Source: JAUVUV01 sp964548275 (lineage in GTDB: Bacteria; Gemmatimonadota; Glassbacteria; GWA2-58-10). Taken from it: a stretch of DNA of 64,000 bases. This document shows positions 1-8,378 of this stretch, one piece after another. The notes beneath the pieces were generated by a model. The model was not told where the DNA came from. It ran no database searches and worked only from the letters and a program-made list of their open reading frames with translations. Location: NCBI GenBank assembly GCA_964548275.1, contig CAZJQI010000018.1, positions 1 through 64,000 on the forward strand, written 5' to 3'. Both the position numbers and the translations under genes were made by a program. Position 1 is the stretch's first letter. Every line of letters begins with the position of its first letter.

Positions 1-65
1 GCCTCAATTAAGACCAACTCATAATTCATAAACCATTTCTACCGGACACTATTGAACTGAGGTTC

Positions 66-1058
66 TTAATAATCCATGCCCATTGCTTCGCGCACCAGGG
101 CCATGGTCTCGGCAGCCCGTTTAAAGGCCGTTTTTGAGCCCCTGAGAAGGATTTGTTTAACTTTCAGCGGGTCGTCTTCGTAAGCCTTGCGGCGCTGGCG
201 GAGCGGGTCCAGGGTGCGCGCGATTGCACCGGCCAGCTTGCCCTTGCACTCAACGCAGCCCAGTTTTCCTGAGCGGCAGCCAGCGGCGATTTCCTCGCTT
301 TCGGACTTGTTGAAAATTGCGTGATAGGAATAGACCGAACAGATCTCCGGCCTGCCAGGGTCTCCGAGGCGGATTTTCTGGGGATCGGTGATCATCCGGC
401 GCACCTTGGCTTTCACCGCCTCGTCGTTATCGGATATGTAGATACAGTTGCCAAGGCTCTTGCTCATCTTTTTGCCGTCGGTTCCGGGCAATCTTGGTGT
501 AGAGGTGAGCTTGGCCCTGGACTCTGGAAATACCGGCTTGTAGAGGTGGTTAAACCGCCGGGCGATCTCCCTGGTCATCTCAACGTGTGCCACCTGATCC
601 TCACCTACGGGCACAAGGTCTGCCCGATAAAGAAGGATGTCCGCAGCCTGGAGCACAGGGTAACCCATCAGGCCGAAATGAATCTTGCCGGTCAGGTTAA
701 GGTCGCTGATCATCTCTTTCAATGTGGGGTTTCGTTCCACCCAGGGCATGGGTGTGATCATCGAGAGGATCAGGTTCAGTTCAGAGTGCTGGGGCACTTT
801 GGACTGGATCAAGAAAGTGGAGCGCTCGGGGTCCAGGCCCGCGGCGATCCAGTCGCAGACCATCTCGTGGATGTTTCCCGGAATTTCGGCGCTCTTTTCG
901 AACCCGGTGGTCAGCACGTGCAAATCGGCAACGAGGAAATAGCAGGTATAACTATCCTGAAGGCCGACCCAGTTATCCAGAGCTCCTACCAGGTGTCCCA
1001 GGTGAAGTTTTCCGGTTGGACGCATCCCGCTTAAAATGATTCCTTTTTTCTCTGCCAT
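66..1058 (-). CDS. trpS: Tryptophanyl-tRNA synthetase
   Basis: This cytoplasmic class I aminoacyl-tRNA synthetase charges tRNA-Trp with tryptophan. The class I signatures are clear: a HIGH-type motif GKLHLGH at about residues 16-22 and KMSKS at 197-201. The length of 330 aa is normal for bacterial TrpRS. The C-terminal half has four cysteines at 240, 261, 268 and 271, spaced C-x20-C-x6-C-x2-C. This is close to the Cx22Cx6Cx2C pattern that holds a [4Fe-4S] cluster in Thermotoga maritima TrpRS, so an Fe-S cluster near the anticodon-binding region is likely by analogy. A GGAG lies upstream of the ATG. The M50 protease gene lies upstream on the same strand, about 70 bp away, so the two may be cotranscribed. 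Confidence 0.97.
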   Translation of the reverse strand: MAEKKGIILSGMRPTGKLHLGHLVGALDNWVGLQDSYTCYFLVADLHVLTTGFEKSAEIPGNIHEMVCDWIAAGLDPERSTFLIQSKVPQHSELNLILSMITPMPWVERNPTLKEMISDLNLTGKIHFGLMGYPVLQAADILLYRADLVPVGEDQVAHVEMTREIARRFNHLYKPVFPESRAKLTSTPRLPGTDGKKMSKSLGNCIYISDNDEAVKAKVRRMITDPQKIRLGDPGRPEICSVYSYHAIFNKSESEEIAAGCRSGKLGCVECKGKLAGAIARTLDPLRQRRKAYEDDPLKVKQILLRGSKTAFKRAAETMALVREAMGMDY

Positions 1059-1128
1059 GAAAACGATACTCCATATTTTTCTGTTAACCGCACCTGAAAG
1101 TCCTGTTTCACTTCCTTATCGGCCAGGC

Positions 1129-1791
1129 CTAAATAATCAGTGACGCCAGAATCAAAACCATTTTCATCAAACCTGCATAAAGAATCTGGGCAGGCAGAAA
1201 AAAAATAGCCAGCAGGTTGAAATATATCGCCGCCAGCAGGATAATAAAACCGTATGGCTGAATACGGTCATATTTTCTGGCCGCCTCAGGCGGCAGGATG
1301 TTCCTCAGGATGTGCGAGCCGTCCAGCGGGGGAATCGGGATCAGGTTGAAAAAGGCCAGTATCAGGTTGATAAATATTCCGTAATTAAATAGCAGGAAAT
1401 AGCCGCTCTTGAAAAAAGAAGGCCCCCTGGCGGCGGGCACGAACACGATAACCATCAGCAAAAGCAAGGCAAATACCACCGCCAGCACCAGATTGGAAAG
1501 CGGCCCGGCGAAAGACACAGTGATATCGTCCTTCCTGGGGTTGCGGAAATTGTAAGGATTTATCGGCACGGGCCTGGCCCAGGCGAAAAAGAACGTGCTG
1601 TTGGTCAGGATCAGCAGCGCAGGCACCAGAATCGAGCCTATCGGGTCGATATGCGGAAGCGGATTGAGCGTAATCCGTCCCATCATCCGCGCGGTGGGGT
1701 CGCCGGCTCGTTCAGCAGCAATGGCGTGGGCGCACTCGTGTATCACAACCGAAAACAGCAAAATCGGCAGAATGATCAGCCATTGTTCCAT
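1129..1791 (-). CDS. Site-2 protease family (M50) membrane metalloprotease
   Basis: This is a small integral membrane zinc protease of the site-2 protease class. The first helix carries the zinc-binding HExxH motif as HECAH at residues 18-22. A second metal-ligand segment, NLIPIPPLDGSHIL, lies about two thirds along and supplies the conserved Asp of the N/DPDG-type motif. The protein is 220 aa with about five to six hydrophobic segments and has no PDZ domain, which matches the short rhomboid-sized M50B proteins often found next to trpS, scpA or scpB in many bacteria. An AGGAG ribosome site sits just before the ATG. The substrate cannot be told from sequence. The call is firm at family level only. 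Confidence 0.93.
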   Translation of the reverse strand: MEQWLIILPILLFSVVIHECAHAIAAERAGDPTARMMGRITLNPLPHIDPIGSILVPALLILTNSTFFFAWARPVPINPYNFRNPRKDDITVSFAGPLSNLVLAVVFALLLLMVIVFVPAARGPSFFKSGYFLLFNYGIFINLILAFFNLIPIPPLDGSHILRNILPPEAARKYDRIQPYGFIILLAAIYFNLLAIFFLPAQILYAGLMKMVLILASLII

Positions 1792-1909
1792 TTACTCTCC
1801 TAACCTATTCCAGCGAGATTGCCAGTAAAGTTCTTTCCTGCAACCCTCTCTGCCGTATAAAACCGGAGTCAGTATAAAGGTTTGCCTTATTTTTGTCAAC
1901 GAAGAGAAG

Positions 1910-2124
1910 TTAACCCGGATTATTCATAAGTTAGTAAGATGTTATGTTTTCCCGGGGCCTGGGGGGCGGCGGGCGCATGAAATGCGCTCCGTTGCGCAAA
2001 AGCGCAACGCTCTGTGCGACAATAGTCGCACAGCCGCCGCCCCCCTCCCTCGGTGGCTGATAAAAATGTGAAAATAAGTGATTAGCACTGTCAAGGTTTG
2101 AGTTTCATGAATAATCCGGGGTAA
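1910..2124. repeat. Cloverleaf-type interspersed repeat, copy 1
   Basis: This non-coding element of about 215 bp has terminal inverted repeats: CCCGGATTATTCAT at 1914-1927 is matched perfectly by ATGAATAATCCGGG at 2107-2120, and the match extends to 18 bp with one mismatch. The core holds three perfect hairpins in a row: GCGCAT-GAA-ATGCGC, CGTTGCGC-AAAA-GCGCAACG and CTGTGCGAC-AATA-GTCGCACAG. A G-rich run (about 1961-1973) and a C-rich run (about 2033-2047) flank them and can pair to close a cloverleaf. A second copy lies in the opposite orientation at 21988-22199. No transposase is encoded, so a MITE-like element moved in trans is the simplest reading. Confidence 0.85.
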
Positions 2125-2223
2125 ATGCTCTTTTAAGCGCAGTGTTGAAATCCTGGCCTCTGTGGTCAAATTTCTTGTTGACCTTCAGTATTACGCCGCT
2201 TTATTTTGTTTAGGTTAATAAAC

Positions 2224-2442
2224 TACTCCGCGGCTTGCCGCGGAGTATCAAAATGATGAATTTGATCGATCTTATTCCCTCCCCAAGGGCGAATACATCG
2301 AGACAACCCCCTGTCTCCCCCTTTGGTAAGGGGGATCAAATATTGATTCACTTTGTTAATGGGGATTACATACTGATCCCCTTTGTTAAGGGGATTATCT
2401 ACTGTTCCCCTGGGGCGGGTTATCTCGAAGCCAAGCTTCGAG
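2224..2442. repeat. Cluster of palindromic short repeats upstream of the SSS symporter
   Basis: Three kinds of palindrome fill this gap. The first, at 2224-2247, is a perfect hairpin with 11-bp arms TACTCCGCGGC and GCCGCGGAGTA and a TT loop. From about 2317 to 2410 a degenerate unit recurs in tandem: CCCCTTTGGTAAGGGGGAT, a weaker CTTTGTTAATGGGGAT, then CCCCTTTGTTAAGGGGAT, with a period of about 29 bp for the last two. Each unit can fold on itself. At 2424-2442 there is another perfect hairpin, CTCGAAGC-CAA-GCTTCGAG. No T-run follows them, so I read them as interspersed palindromes rather than terminators. The role is unknown. Confidence 0.7.
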
Positions 2443-2516
2443 GAATTCTTTTCGATTAAACGATTAATCTATAAACAGTTCTTTTCCTGTCAATCTTTCA
2501 CAGCCGGGAGCTGCAG

Positions 2517-4190
2517 ATGACTTATGTCGATTTCAGTATGCTTGTCGTTTTCCTGATCGGGATGTTCTTTATCGGTTACCTGCTTTCCCGCTGGATCGAC
2601 ACCACTGATGATTTCATGGTGGCCGGCCGCAATCTTACGCCTTTTATCCTTGCCGCAGCACTCACCGCGGCCAATGTCAACCTTTACAGTTTTATCGGCC
2701 AGAGCGGCTCGGCGTACAAGTATGGTATCTCCCTGATCTGGCATACCTGGACCGGAAACATGGCTCTGGTTTTCAGCGGACTGATGATTATCCCGATCCT
2801 TCGAAGATTGCGGATCAGGACCGTGCCGGAATTCCTGGGGATGCGATATAACGTGGTAGTCAGGTTCCTGATCGGCTTTTACTGGGTATTCCGCCTCGCC
2901 TTCTGGCTCGGTGTGGTGCTGCGTGTGGCGGCGCTCGCTTTCATGACAATCGCCCGCGTGGAGAGTCTGGCCTTTACAGGCAGCTTCTCTTTCTGGCTGA
3001 TTATTTTCGCATTTATTGCGGTAGCTTACACGTTCCTGGGGGGAATGTGGTCAGTAACTATCACGGATGTGATCCAGTTTGTGCTGATGCTCGGGGGAGC
3101 GCTTATCGTGTTGCCGCTGGTGATGCAGCAGGTGGGCTGGTGGCCGGGACTTGTCGAACAGGTCGCCGAGGGGCATCTCGATCTGGTTCCCAGCACGGGG
3201 CGCTACAACTGGCAGTTTATCCTGGCTATTTTTGTTATTGGGATCCAGTGGGCGAGCACTGACCAGGGGCTGTTGCAGATGTCATTCAGCTCGAAAGACG
3301 CAAAGAGTTCGGCAAGGGGCCTGGTGCTGGCCGGGATTATCACCACTCCGTTTGCCCTGCTCTGGATACTGCCCGGGTTATGCGCTTCGATTTCTTTTCC
3401 CGGAATAACTGACATGGACACCGCTTATCCGCGTCTGATTATGAACGCCCTACCGCCCATTCTTCTGGGTCTGGTAGCCTGTGGGTTGCTCAGCTCGCAG
3501 ATGAGCACGATCAGCACCAACCTGGAGGGCGTAGCCACCCTATTCTGCAACGATATCTATAAAACTGTGCTGAACAGGGAAGCTTCCCCCAGGCAGACCC
3601 TTCTGGTGGTGCGGTTGATGACTTTCGCCGCAGGCGCAATGGGTGTCACCTTCGCCTACCTGATCCCGCTAATCGGGGAAAACGTTGTCGCCGCCTACCT
3701 GACCGTGATCGGAATATTTGATATGCCGTTTTTCGTGATCACCATTATCTATGGACTACTCTGGAAACGCGCCAACTGGCAGGGAGCCCTTATCGGCTAC
3801 CTGGCAGGAATAACAGCCGGCAGTATCAGCGCATATATAAAAGGAATAGATTCATTTGATGCATTCTTTTTTTCTACCATTGCCGGCACGATTACAGCCC
3901 TCGTGGTAACTCCGGTTTTTAGCATGCTCTTTCCCAGGCAGAGCGGCAAGCAGATCGACCGTATCTGGGAGGCCCGAACACACAGCGAAGAGGATGAAGG
4001 GGAAGCCTACCATATCATACCGGTGTCCGGCTGGGGGAAATTTTTCTTCGCCCTGTTTTTTGTCGGGCTGGCTGTTTTCCTGATCGGTGTAATCAGCGGC
4101 TCGGTGGCTTTCGCCTACGCCGGAGTCCTCGCTCTTGGGGGGATGATACTCTATTTCCTGGCTGGACTGACCAGGCTGTTTTTCGACTGA
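2517..4190 (+). CDS. Sodium:solute symporter family (SSS) transporter
   Basis: This inner-membrane permease belongs to the SSS/SLC5 family, which couples Na+ entry to uptake of a sugar, sialic acid, amino acid or organic anion. It is 557 aa with about 13-14 hydrophobic segments. The N-terminus has the family pattern with DDFMVAGRNLTPF after the first helix and the AALTAANVNLYSFIG stretch where Na+ ligands of TM1-TM2 lie, followed by an RLRIRTVPEFLGMRYN loop typical of SSS proteins. A GGGAG site precedes the ATG. The gene stands alone between a palindrome cluster and a convergent gene. Given the many sugar-active hydrolases in the window, a carbohydrate substrate is plausible but unproven. Confidence 0.93.
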   Translation: MTYVDFSMLVVFLIGMFFIGYLLSRWIDTTDDFMVAGRNLTPFILAAALTAANVNLYSFIGQSGSAYKYGISLIWHTWTGNMALVFSGLMIIPILRRLRIRTVPEFLGMRYNVVVRFLIGFYWVFRLAFWLGVVLRVAALAFMTIARVESLAFTGSFSFWLIIFAFIAVAYTFLGGMWSVTITDVIQFVLMLGGALIVLPLVMQQVGWWPGLVEQVAEGHLDLVPSTGRYNWQFILAIFVIGIQWASTDQGLLQMSFSSKDAKSSARGLVLAGIITTPFALLWILPGLCASISFPGITDMDTAYPRLIMNALPPILLGLVACGLLSSQMSTISTNLEGVATLFCNDIYKTVLNREASPRQTLLVVRLMTFAAGAMGVTFAYLIPLIGENVVAAYLTVIGIFDMPFFVITIIYGLLWKRANWQGALIGYLAGITAGSISAYIKGIDSFDAFFFSTIAGTITALVVTPVFSMLFPRQSGKQIDRIWEARTHSEEDEGEAYHIIPVSGWGKFFFALFFVGLAVFLIGVISGSVAFAYAGVLALGGMILYFLAGLTRLFFD

Positions 4191-4203
4191 TCATTTTTTA
4201 ATG

Positions 4204-4269
4204 CAGGAGCGACCGGCCGGTCGCTCCTGGGGTTCATCCTGCTTTTCCGGGCCGGTATTTTACCGGCCC
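4204..4269. terminator. Double hairpin between convergent genes, likely bidirectional terminator
   Basis: Two perfect hairpins lie between the symporter gene and the convergent GWxTD gene. The first has arms CAGGAGCGACC (4204-4214) and GGTCGCTCCTG (4219-4229) around a GGCC loop. The second has arms GGGCCGGTA (4249-4257) and TACCGGCCC (4261-4269) around TTT and is followed on the plus strand by a pyrimidine run TTCTCTTTTT. The second hairpin contains the stop codon of the minus-strand gene. The first is a close relative of the palindromes at 63914-63939 and 22233-22258, so it may be a repeat unit used as a terminator. Confidence 0.65.
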
Positions 4270-6449
4270 TTCTCTTTTTCCCGCAGCTCGAACTCCAGGC
4301 TGCGTTGGTTGTGGCGGCCGTTGCTGTTGTCCCTTACCTGAACCAGCACCCTGTAGGGGCCGGACTCCAGGTTCGAGGGGTCGATAGTGAAAGTCTCGGC
4401 CACTGCGCCGGTTTGAGTTTCCGGGCTGCGGTCGAATCTCAGGGTCAGGCTCGTGCGGCCTGCCCTGCCTCCCAGGCCGAGAAGCCGGCTCAGGCCCCGC
4501 CAGAAACCCCTGCTTTCCTCTCCTATCCGGCTCACTGTTACCCATTCCCGGAAAGACCTCCCTTGCCGGGGCCGTGCCTGAAGACCGTAGATTTCCAGGT
4601 AAACTTTTATCGTCTCTCCGGGTGAAAAGACAAGCGAAGGTCTCGGTAACAGGCTCACACCGCGGCGCTGGTGAATGGCAGGCTCACCCTCGGTGGGGCT
4701 TCCCAGCACGATGCCGCTCAGTTCGAGGATGCTGGTGCGATAAGGCTCAAGCTCGATCTTTCCCCGCTGGACCGCCCTGCGCTGTGGGATATCCATTCTA
4801 AGGGCGTAGAGGCAGTTTCCCGGACCAGCCGTGACTCTGTTTACAGCAAGCCAGAGAGTATCCTGGCCGGTGTAAAGCTTAGTAGCGTTGCGCCGGTCGA
4901 AACTTAACTCGGCCCAGGTGCTATCGAAAATCCCCAATGCTGCCTCGATGTCGGCTGCAAGTGGTGCAACAGAGCTTTTAGCCGACTGGTAGAACTCTAG
5001 CTCGATCCGGCTGTCGGGAGCAAGAAAATCCGCAACGTAAAAGTCCTGCTCGCAGGAGGGCAGGGAGTCTTTGAAAGTCTCTCCCTCCATGGCTTTCATT
5101 ATATCCCCCGCGCCCCTGGTAACACCGGGCACGAAAATGAAATCTCCTGCGCCGAACCGTTTCTCGAACAGAAAACGTACCGAGCCGTAGTACCAGATCT
5201 CCATCGGGTTGGACCACGTGACCTGTTTGGTCATCCGGTCCGGCGGGCCGTGACGGATGAACATCAGCCCACGCTGGTCGATTGTCAAGCCGCGGCTGCG
5301 GTTGAAAAATATGTCCGGGTCGTATTCATAGAGATAAGAGAACGGCGAAACAAGCCGGAAATAGTCGCGCGAGGTCTGGAAACGGCTGTGGGGAAAATTC
5401 ATCCGGTATATCTTCTGCGCCTCGTGAAAGCGGAGGTAGTGTGTCACCAGGCGTTCGTTGTGGAAGGTGAGTGGGTCCGGGTCTCGTCCGAGCCAGAATT
5501 TTCGCCAGAAAGCACCCATTTCCTCCACGCTTTTCAGTTTTTCGTAGGCCTCGCTCTCCTTGGGGGTAAAGATCGTCTCGGCCTCGGTCAGTAAGCAGTC
5601 GAAATCCTCAACAGATTTGGCTGCGCCGAGCGCCTGGGCGTAGGAGGACTCGAACTCCATTGTATCTCCCAGCTCGAGCAGGCACCTGGCCTCGAGCAGT
5701 TTGCGCTCGGTGAGCCTGGTGCTGAAATCGGCCTGGGCGATAGCGGCGAGTGTGGCAAGGGTCTGCTCGATTTCTCCGAGACGAAAACGGTCGCGGGCCA
5801 GGTCGAGGCGCCAGAAAGCCGTGTCCGGATGAGTTTCGAGCCAACTTTCGATACAGGTTCCGGCCCTGCGGAGTTCATCATCTGTCTGGTCCAGAATCTT
5901 GTCCCGCCACAGACGGTAGCTGTCACGGTAGCCCGGGTCGAGACAGATCAGCCGCACCAGAGTGCGCGCAGCCATGCGGTATCCTTGCGTCTCCTTAAGA
6001 GCGAAACCGGTTTCAGCCAGAGCGTAGAGCGCCTCCCGGCTTGCGGGGTCCGCCCGAAGGGCCAGCCTGTATTCGGCTACAGCCTGAAGCTTGCGGAACG
6101 GCAGCGTCCGGTACACATCCCCCAGTCCGATATGCGCTGCCACCCTGAGGTGAGGATCCTGGTGGAAGCTCGCCTGCCGGAAATCCCTGCGGGCATCTCT
6201 CCACAGGCCGAGTTTCAGGTACAATCTGCCCCGCGCAAGCAGCGCCTGCCCGTGTTTCGGATCGATCTCGAGTGCCCGGCCAAATAGCTCCAGCGCCTGT
6301 TCCTGTTCGCCGACGGATATTTTTTCCAATGCCTGGCTGTATAAATCCTCTGCTTGCTCAGGCCCGGCATAGATATTGGCAATCGCCGCTTCTGAAAAAA
6401 GAACCAAAACTAATGCCCAAAATAGCCTATTTACATGATGCTGTGGCAT
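4260..6449 (-). CDS. TPR and GWxTD-domain exported protein
   Basis: This 729-aa protein starts with a signal peptide (MPQHHVNRLFWALVLVLFSE, cleavage near AIA). Residues about 31-200 form TPR-like helical repeats, for example SQALEKISVGEQEQALELFGRALEIDP split over two helices. A GWxTD-type domain follows at about 320-470: FWRKFWLGRDPDP, then IDQRGLMFIRHGPPDR and PMEIWYYG, which match the family pattern of FWxxRDP, tDRGxxYixyGpPd and yExWxY. The C-terminal third resembles beta-rich regions seen in other GWxTD proteins. These proteins are common in FCB bacteria and Acidobacteria and their function is not established. No strong Shine-Dalgarno is seen. The gene is alone and convergent with the symporter. 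Confidence 0.85.
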   Translation of the reverse strand: MPQHHVNRLFWALVLVLFSEAAIANIYAGPEQAEDLYSQALEKISVGEQEQALELFGRALEIDPKHGQALLARGRLYLKLGLWRDARRDFRQASFHQDPHLRVAAHIGLGDVYRTLPFRKLQAVAEYRLALRADPASREALYALAETGFALKETQGYRMAARTLVRLICLDPGYRDSYRLWRDKILDQTDDELRRAGTCIESWLETHPDTAFWRLDLARDRFRLGEIEQTLATLAAIAQADFSTRLTERKLLEARCLLELGDTMEFESSYAQALGAAKSVEDFDCLLTEAETIFTPKESEAYEKLKSVEEMGAFWRKFWLGRDPDPLTFHNERLVTHYLRFHEAQKIYRMNFPHSRFQTSRDYFRLVSPFSYLYEYDPDIFFNRSRGLTIDQRGLMFIRHGPPDRMTKQVTWSNPMEIWYYGSVRFLFEKRFGAGDFIFVPGVTRGAGDIMKAMEGETFKDSLPSCEQDFYVADFLAPDSRIELEFYQSAKSSVAPLAADIEAALGIFDSTWAELSFDRRNATKLYTGQDTLWLAVNRVTAGPGNCLYALRMDIPQRRAVQRGKIELEPYRTSILELSGIVLGSPTEGEPAIHQRRGVSLLPRPSLVFSPGETIKVYLEIYGLQARPRQGRSFREWVTVSRIGEESRGFWRGLSRLLGLGGRAGRTSLTLRFDRSPETQTGAVAETFTIDPSNLESGPYRVLVQVRDNSNGRHNQRSLEFELREKEKGR

Positions 6450-6535
6450 TGACAGTTAGGTGCTACTAAACTAAATTCATTTAATAACTTATTGATCTTA
6501 CAATTATCCCCCAAAAAAAATTAACAGTATTTTCT

Positions 6536-7393
6536 ATGGTAGCTAATTTTATCCAACAGTGCACAAAGTTCTCTGAATTATACGAGGGTCGTTTTTTAGA
6601 AGAAGCAAGACAAGCTTGCCCGGACTTAGAAACCGATCCATGGGATTCACTACGTTTTTTTCTGATGTATGCTTTTGAGAGACAGGGAAGTTCCCCGGAT
6701 TATTCTTTCGCAGCAATAGAAACCCTTAAAGAATTCAGTGGCTCTCCTATTACTTCAGTAGATTCCAATAAGGTATGGCTTATTTTTAGTAATAAATTGA
6801 AAAATGAAAGTCTCAATCATAAGAATAACCCTATGTGCCCAAAAAATACTGAATTTGAAGAAATATCAAAAGGCAAAAAAATCACTTCAAATGTAAATGG
6901 ATTTTCAATAATTGAAGTTATAAAACATAATCTGGGAGATGAAAGTCTTGTTACTTGGATTAAAAACTTGCTAGAGCTGGATAACGTAAGAAAAGCATAT
7001 GATATGTTAAAAACTGTGAACGGTATAGGAGATAAAATTGCCTCTTTCTTTCTGAGAGACATAGCAATTATTTATAATATAGCTCCAAAAAAGGATAGAG
7101 CACTTTTACAACCCGTTGATACCTGGATTCGATTTACAGTTCATTCTTTAAGTAAAAATAACAGATTGTCTGATAATGAATGCGCATCTTTTATTGTAAA
7201 CAATTCGAGTGAACCTGAAAGAGCGAATCCAGGAATTTGGTATTTTTGTGCTGAAATTGCAGGCTCATCAAAATTTCAGGTGAGACTCAGCATGAAAAAT
7301 AAAGATTTTATGAATTCCCTTACTAAACAGCATCTGGAAAACTTAATTCGATCCTCAAAGGCTGCTAATAAATTTATCTATATCTATAAATAA
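6536..7393 (+). CDS. Divergent HhH-GPD superfamily DNA glycosylase-like protein in an AT-rich island
   Basis: No close family is obvious in this 285-aa protein, but residues 158-200 fit the helix-hairpin-helix/GPD signature of base-excision DNA glycosylases. LKTVNGIGDKIASFF resembles LPGVGRKTA of endonuclease III, with K167 where the catalytic lysine lies. PVDTWIRF follows, with D195 where the catalytic aspartate of VDTHI or PVDVH lies. The K-to-D spacing is 28 residues against 18-19 in Nth and OGG1, so there is an insertion. No C-terminal Fe-S cysteine set is present. The gene and its flanks are far richer in A and T than any neighbour and no ribosome site is visible, which suggests recent transfer. 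The glycosylase function is inference. Confidence 0.6.
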   Translation: MVANFIQQCTKFSELYEGRFLEEARQACPDLETDPWDSLRFFLMYAFERQGSSPDYSFAAIETLKEFSGSPITSVDSNKVWLIFSNKLKNESLNHKNNPMCPKNTEFEEISKGKKITSNVNGFSIIEVIKHNLGDESLVTWIKNLLELDNVRKAYDMLKTVNGIGDKIASFFLRDIAIIYNIAPKKDRALLQPVDTWIRFTVHSLSKNNRLSDNECASFIVNNSSEPERANPGIWYFCAEIAGSSKFQVRLSMKNKDFMNSLTKQHLENLIRSSKAANKFIYIYK

Positions 7394-7432
7394 GTCTCGA
7401 CAATTTATTAATCTCTAAATGTATAATTTCAG

Positions 7433-8266
7433 ATGGATTTTTTTGACTCCCTCCTGCTCGGAATCGTCCAGGGCCTGACCGAATTCCTGCCGATTTCCAG
7501 TTCCGGCCATCTCGTTCTGGGTGAGACGCTGCTCGGGGTTCAGACACCGGGGATTATCTTCGAGGTAGCCGTGCACTTAGCCACTGCTGGCGCAGTAGTG
7601 CTGGCCTACCGCCAGAGAATCCGCTCCATGCTCCTGGCCGTGGGGCTGGTGTACAAGCCGCGCCTCTGGAAAAAGGGATCCGCCAAGGATGAAAGTCAAG
7701 CCTCAATGCGTGAAAATTTCCTCCTGGGCTGCTACCTCGTGCTCGGCACCATTCCGGTTGTGGTGATCGGGCTGCTTTTCAAGGACAGCGTAAAGTCGGC
7801 TTTCGGCTCGCCGCGGTTAGTCTGTTTCATGCTGATTTTAACCGGATTGATCCTTTTGAGTTCCCGCCTTGCGCCTAAAGAGTCGGCCCGACCTTTATCG
7901 TGGTGGCGGGTGCTTCTGATCGGACTGGCCCAGTCTGTGGCACTGCTGCCGGGAATCAGCCGCTCGGGCGCCACCATTACAGTGGCTCTGCTGCTCGGCC
8001 TTTCGCCAGGCAGGGCGGCCGAGTTTTCGTTCCTGCTGGCTCTTCCCGCGATACTTGGCGCCTCGGTATTCGAATTCGCCTCGCAGTTTGGTTCCGGACT
8101 GGCAAATCTGTCGGTTCTCTGGGCAATCCTGGCTGGAGTTGCGGCGGCTTTTTTCTCGGGTTTCGCGGCAATTTTCTTCGTTCTCAAATTGCTCCAGAAA
8201 GGCCGTTTCGACCGCTTCGCCTGGTACTGCTGGGCCGTGGGAATTAGCGGCCTGCTGTTACTCTAA
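7433..8266 (+). CDS. uppP: Undecaprenyl-diphosphatase
   Basis: UppP/BacA dephosphorylates undecaprenyl pyrophosphate at the inner membrane to recycle the lipid carrier for peptidoglycan and other envelope glycans. Its over-expression gives bacitracin resistance. The 277-aa protein has both signature segments: GIVQGLTEFLPISSSGH at residues about 9-26 with the catalytic Glu and Ser residues, and PGISRSGATIT at about 172-182 with the phosphate-binding Arg. About eight hydrophobic segments are present. It follows the AT-rich glycosylase-like gene by 39 bp, yet its own codon use is like that of the rest of the window. No clear ribosome-binding site is seen. Confidence 0.97.
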   Translation: MDFFDSLLLGIVQGLTEFLPISSSGHLVLGETLLGVQTPGIIFEVAVHLATAGAVVLAYRQRIRSMLLAVGLVYKPRLWKKGSAKDESQASMRENFLLGCYLVLGTIPVVVIGLLFKDSVKSAFGSPRLVCFMLILTGLILLSSRLAPKESARPLSWWRVLLIGLAQSVALLPGISRSGATITVALLLGLSPGRAAEFSFLLALPAILGASVFEFASQFGSGLANLSVLWAILAGVAAAFFSGFAAIFFVLKLLQKGRFDRFAWYCWAVGISGLLLL

Positions 8267-8378
8267 GCTCTTATCTTACAGTAAGTTCGATTGGCATGCG
8301 CGATAAGTTCTCTGTTTGCGTTTTTCTCGCCTCACTGCTTGACTACGCCCCGGTTTAACTTTACAATTAGACAGAATG

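Noticed and set aside
1..65. Possible end of an upstream gene
   Set aside because: No open frame with family features enters from the left edge; the stretch appears to be intergenic.
1942..2169. Reading frames of 67-75 aa across both cloverleaf repeats with the shared peptide QTLTVLITYF
   Set aside because: The two frames agree only where the DNA repeat itself is conserved, and they shift against each other in the hairpin core. There is no ribosome site. The sequence is best explained as non-coding.
2235..2459. A 74-aa frame with SPFGKGD and IPFVKG repeats
   Set aside because: It is a translation of the CCCCTTTG-TAAGGGG palindromes and has no ribosome site or family.
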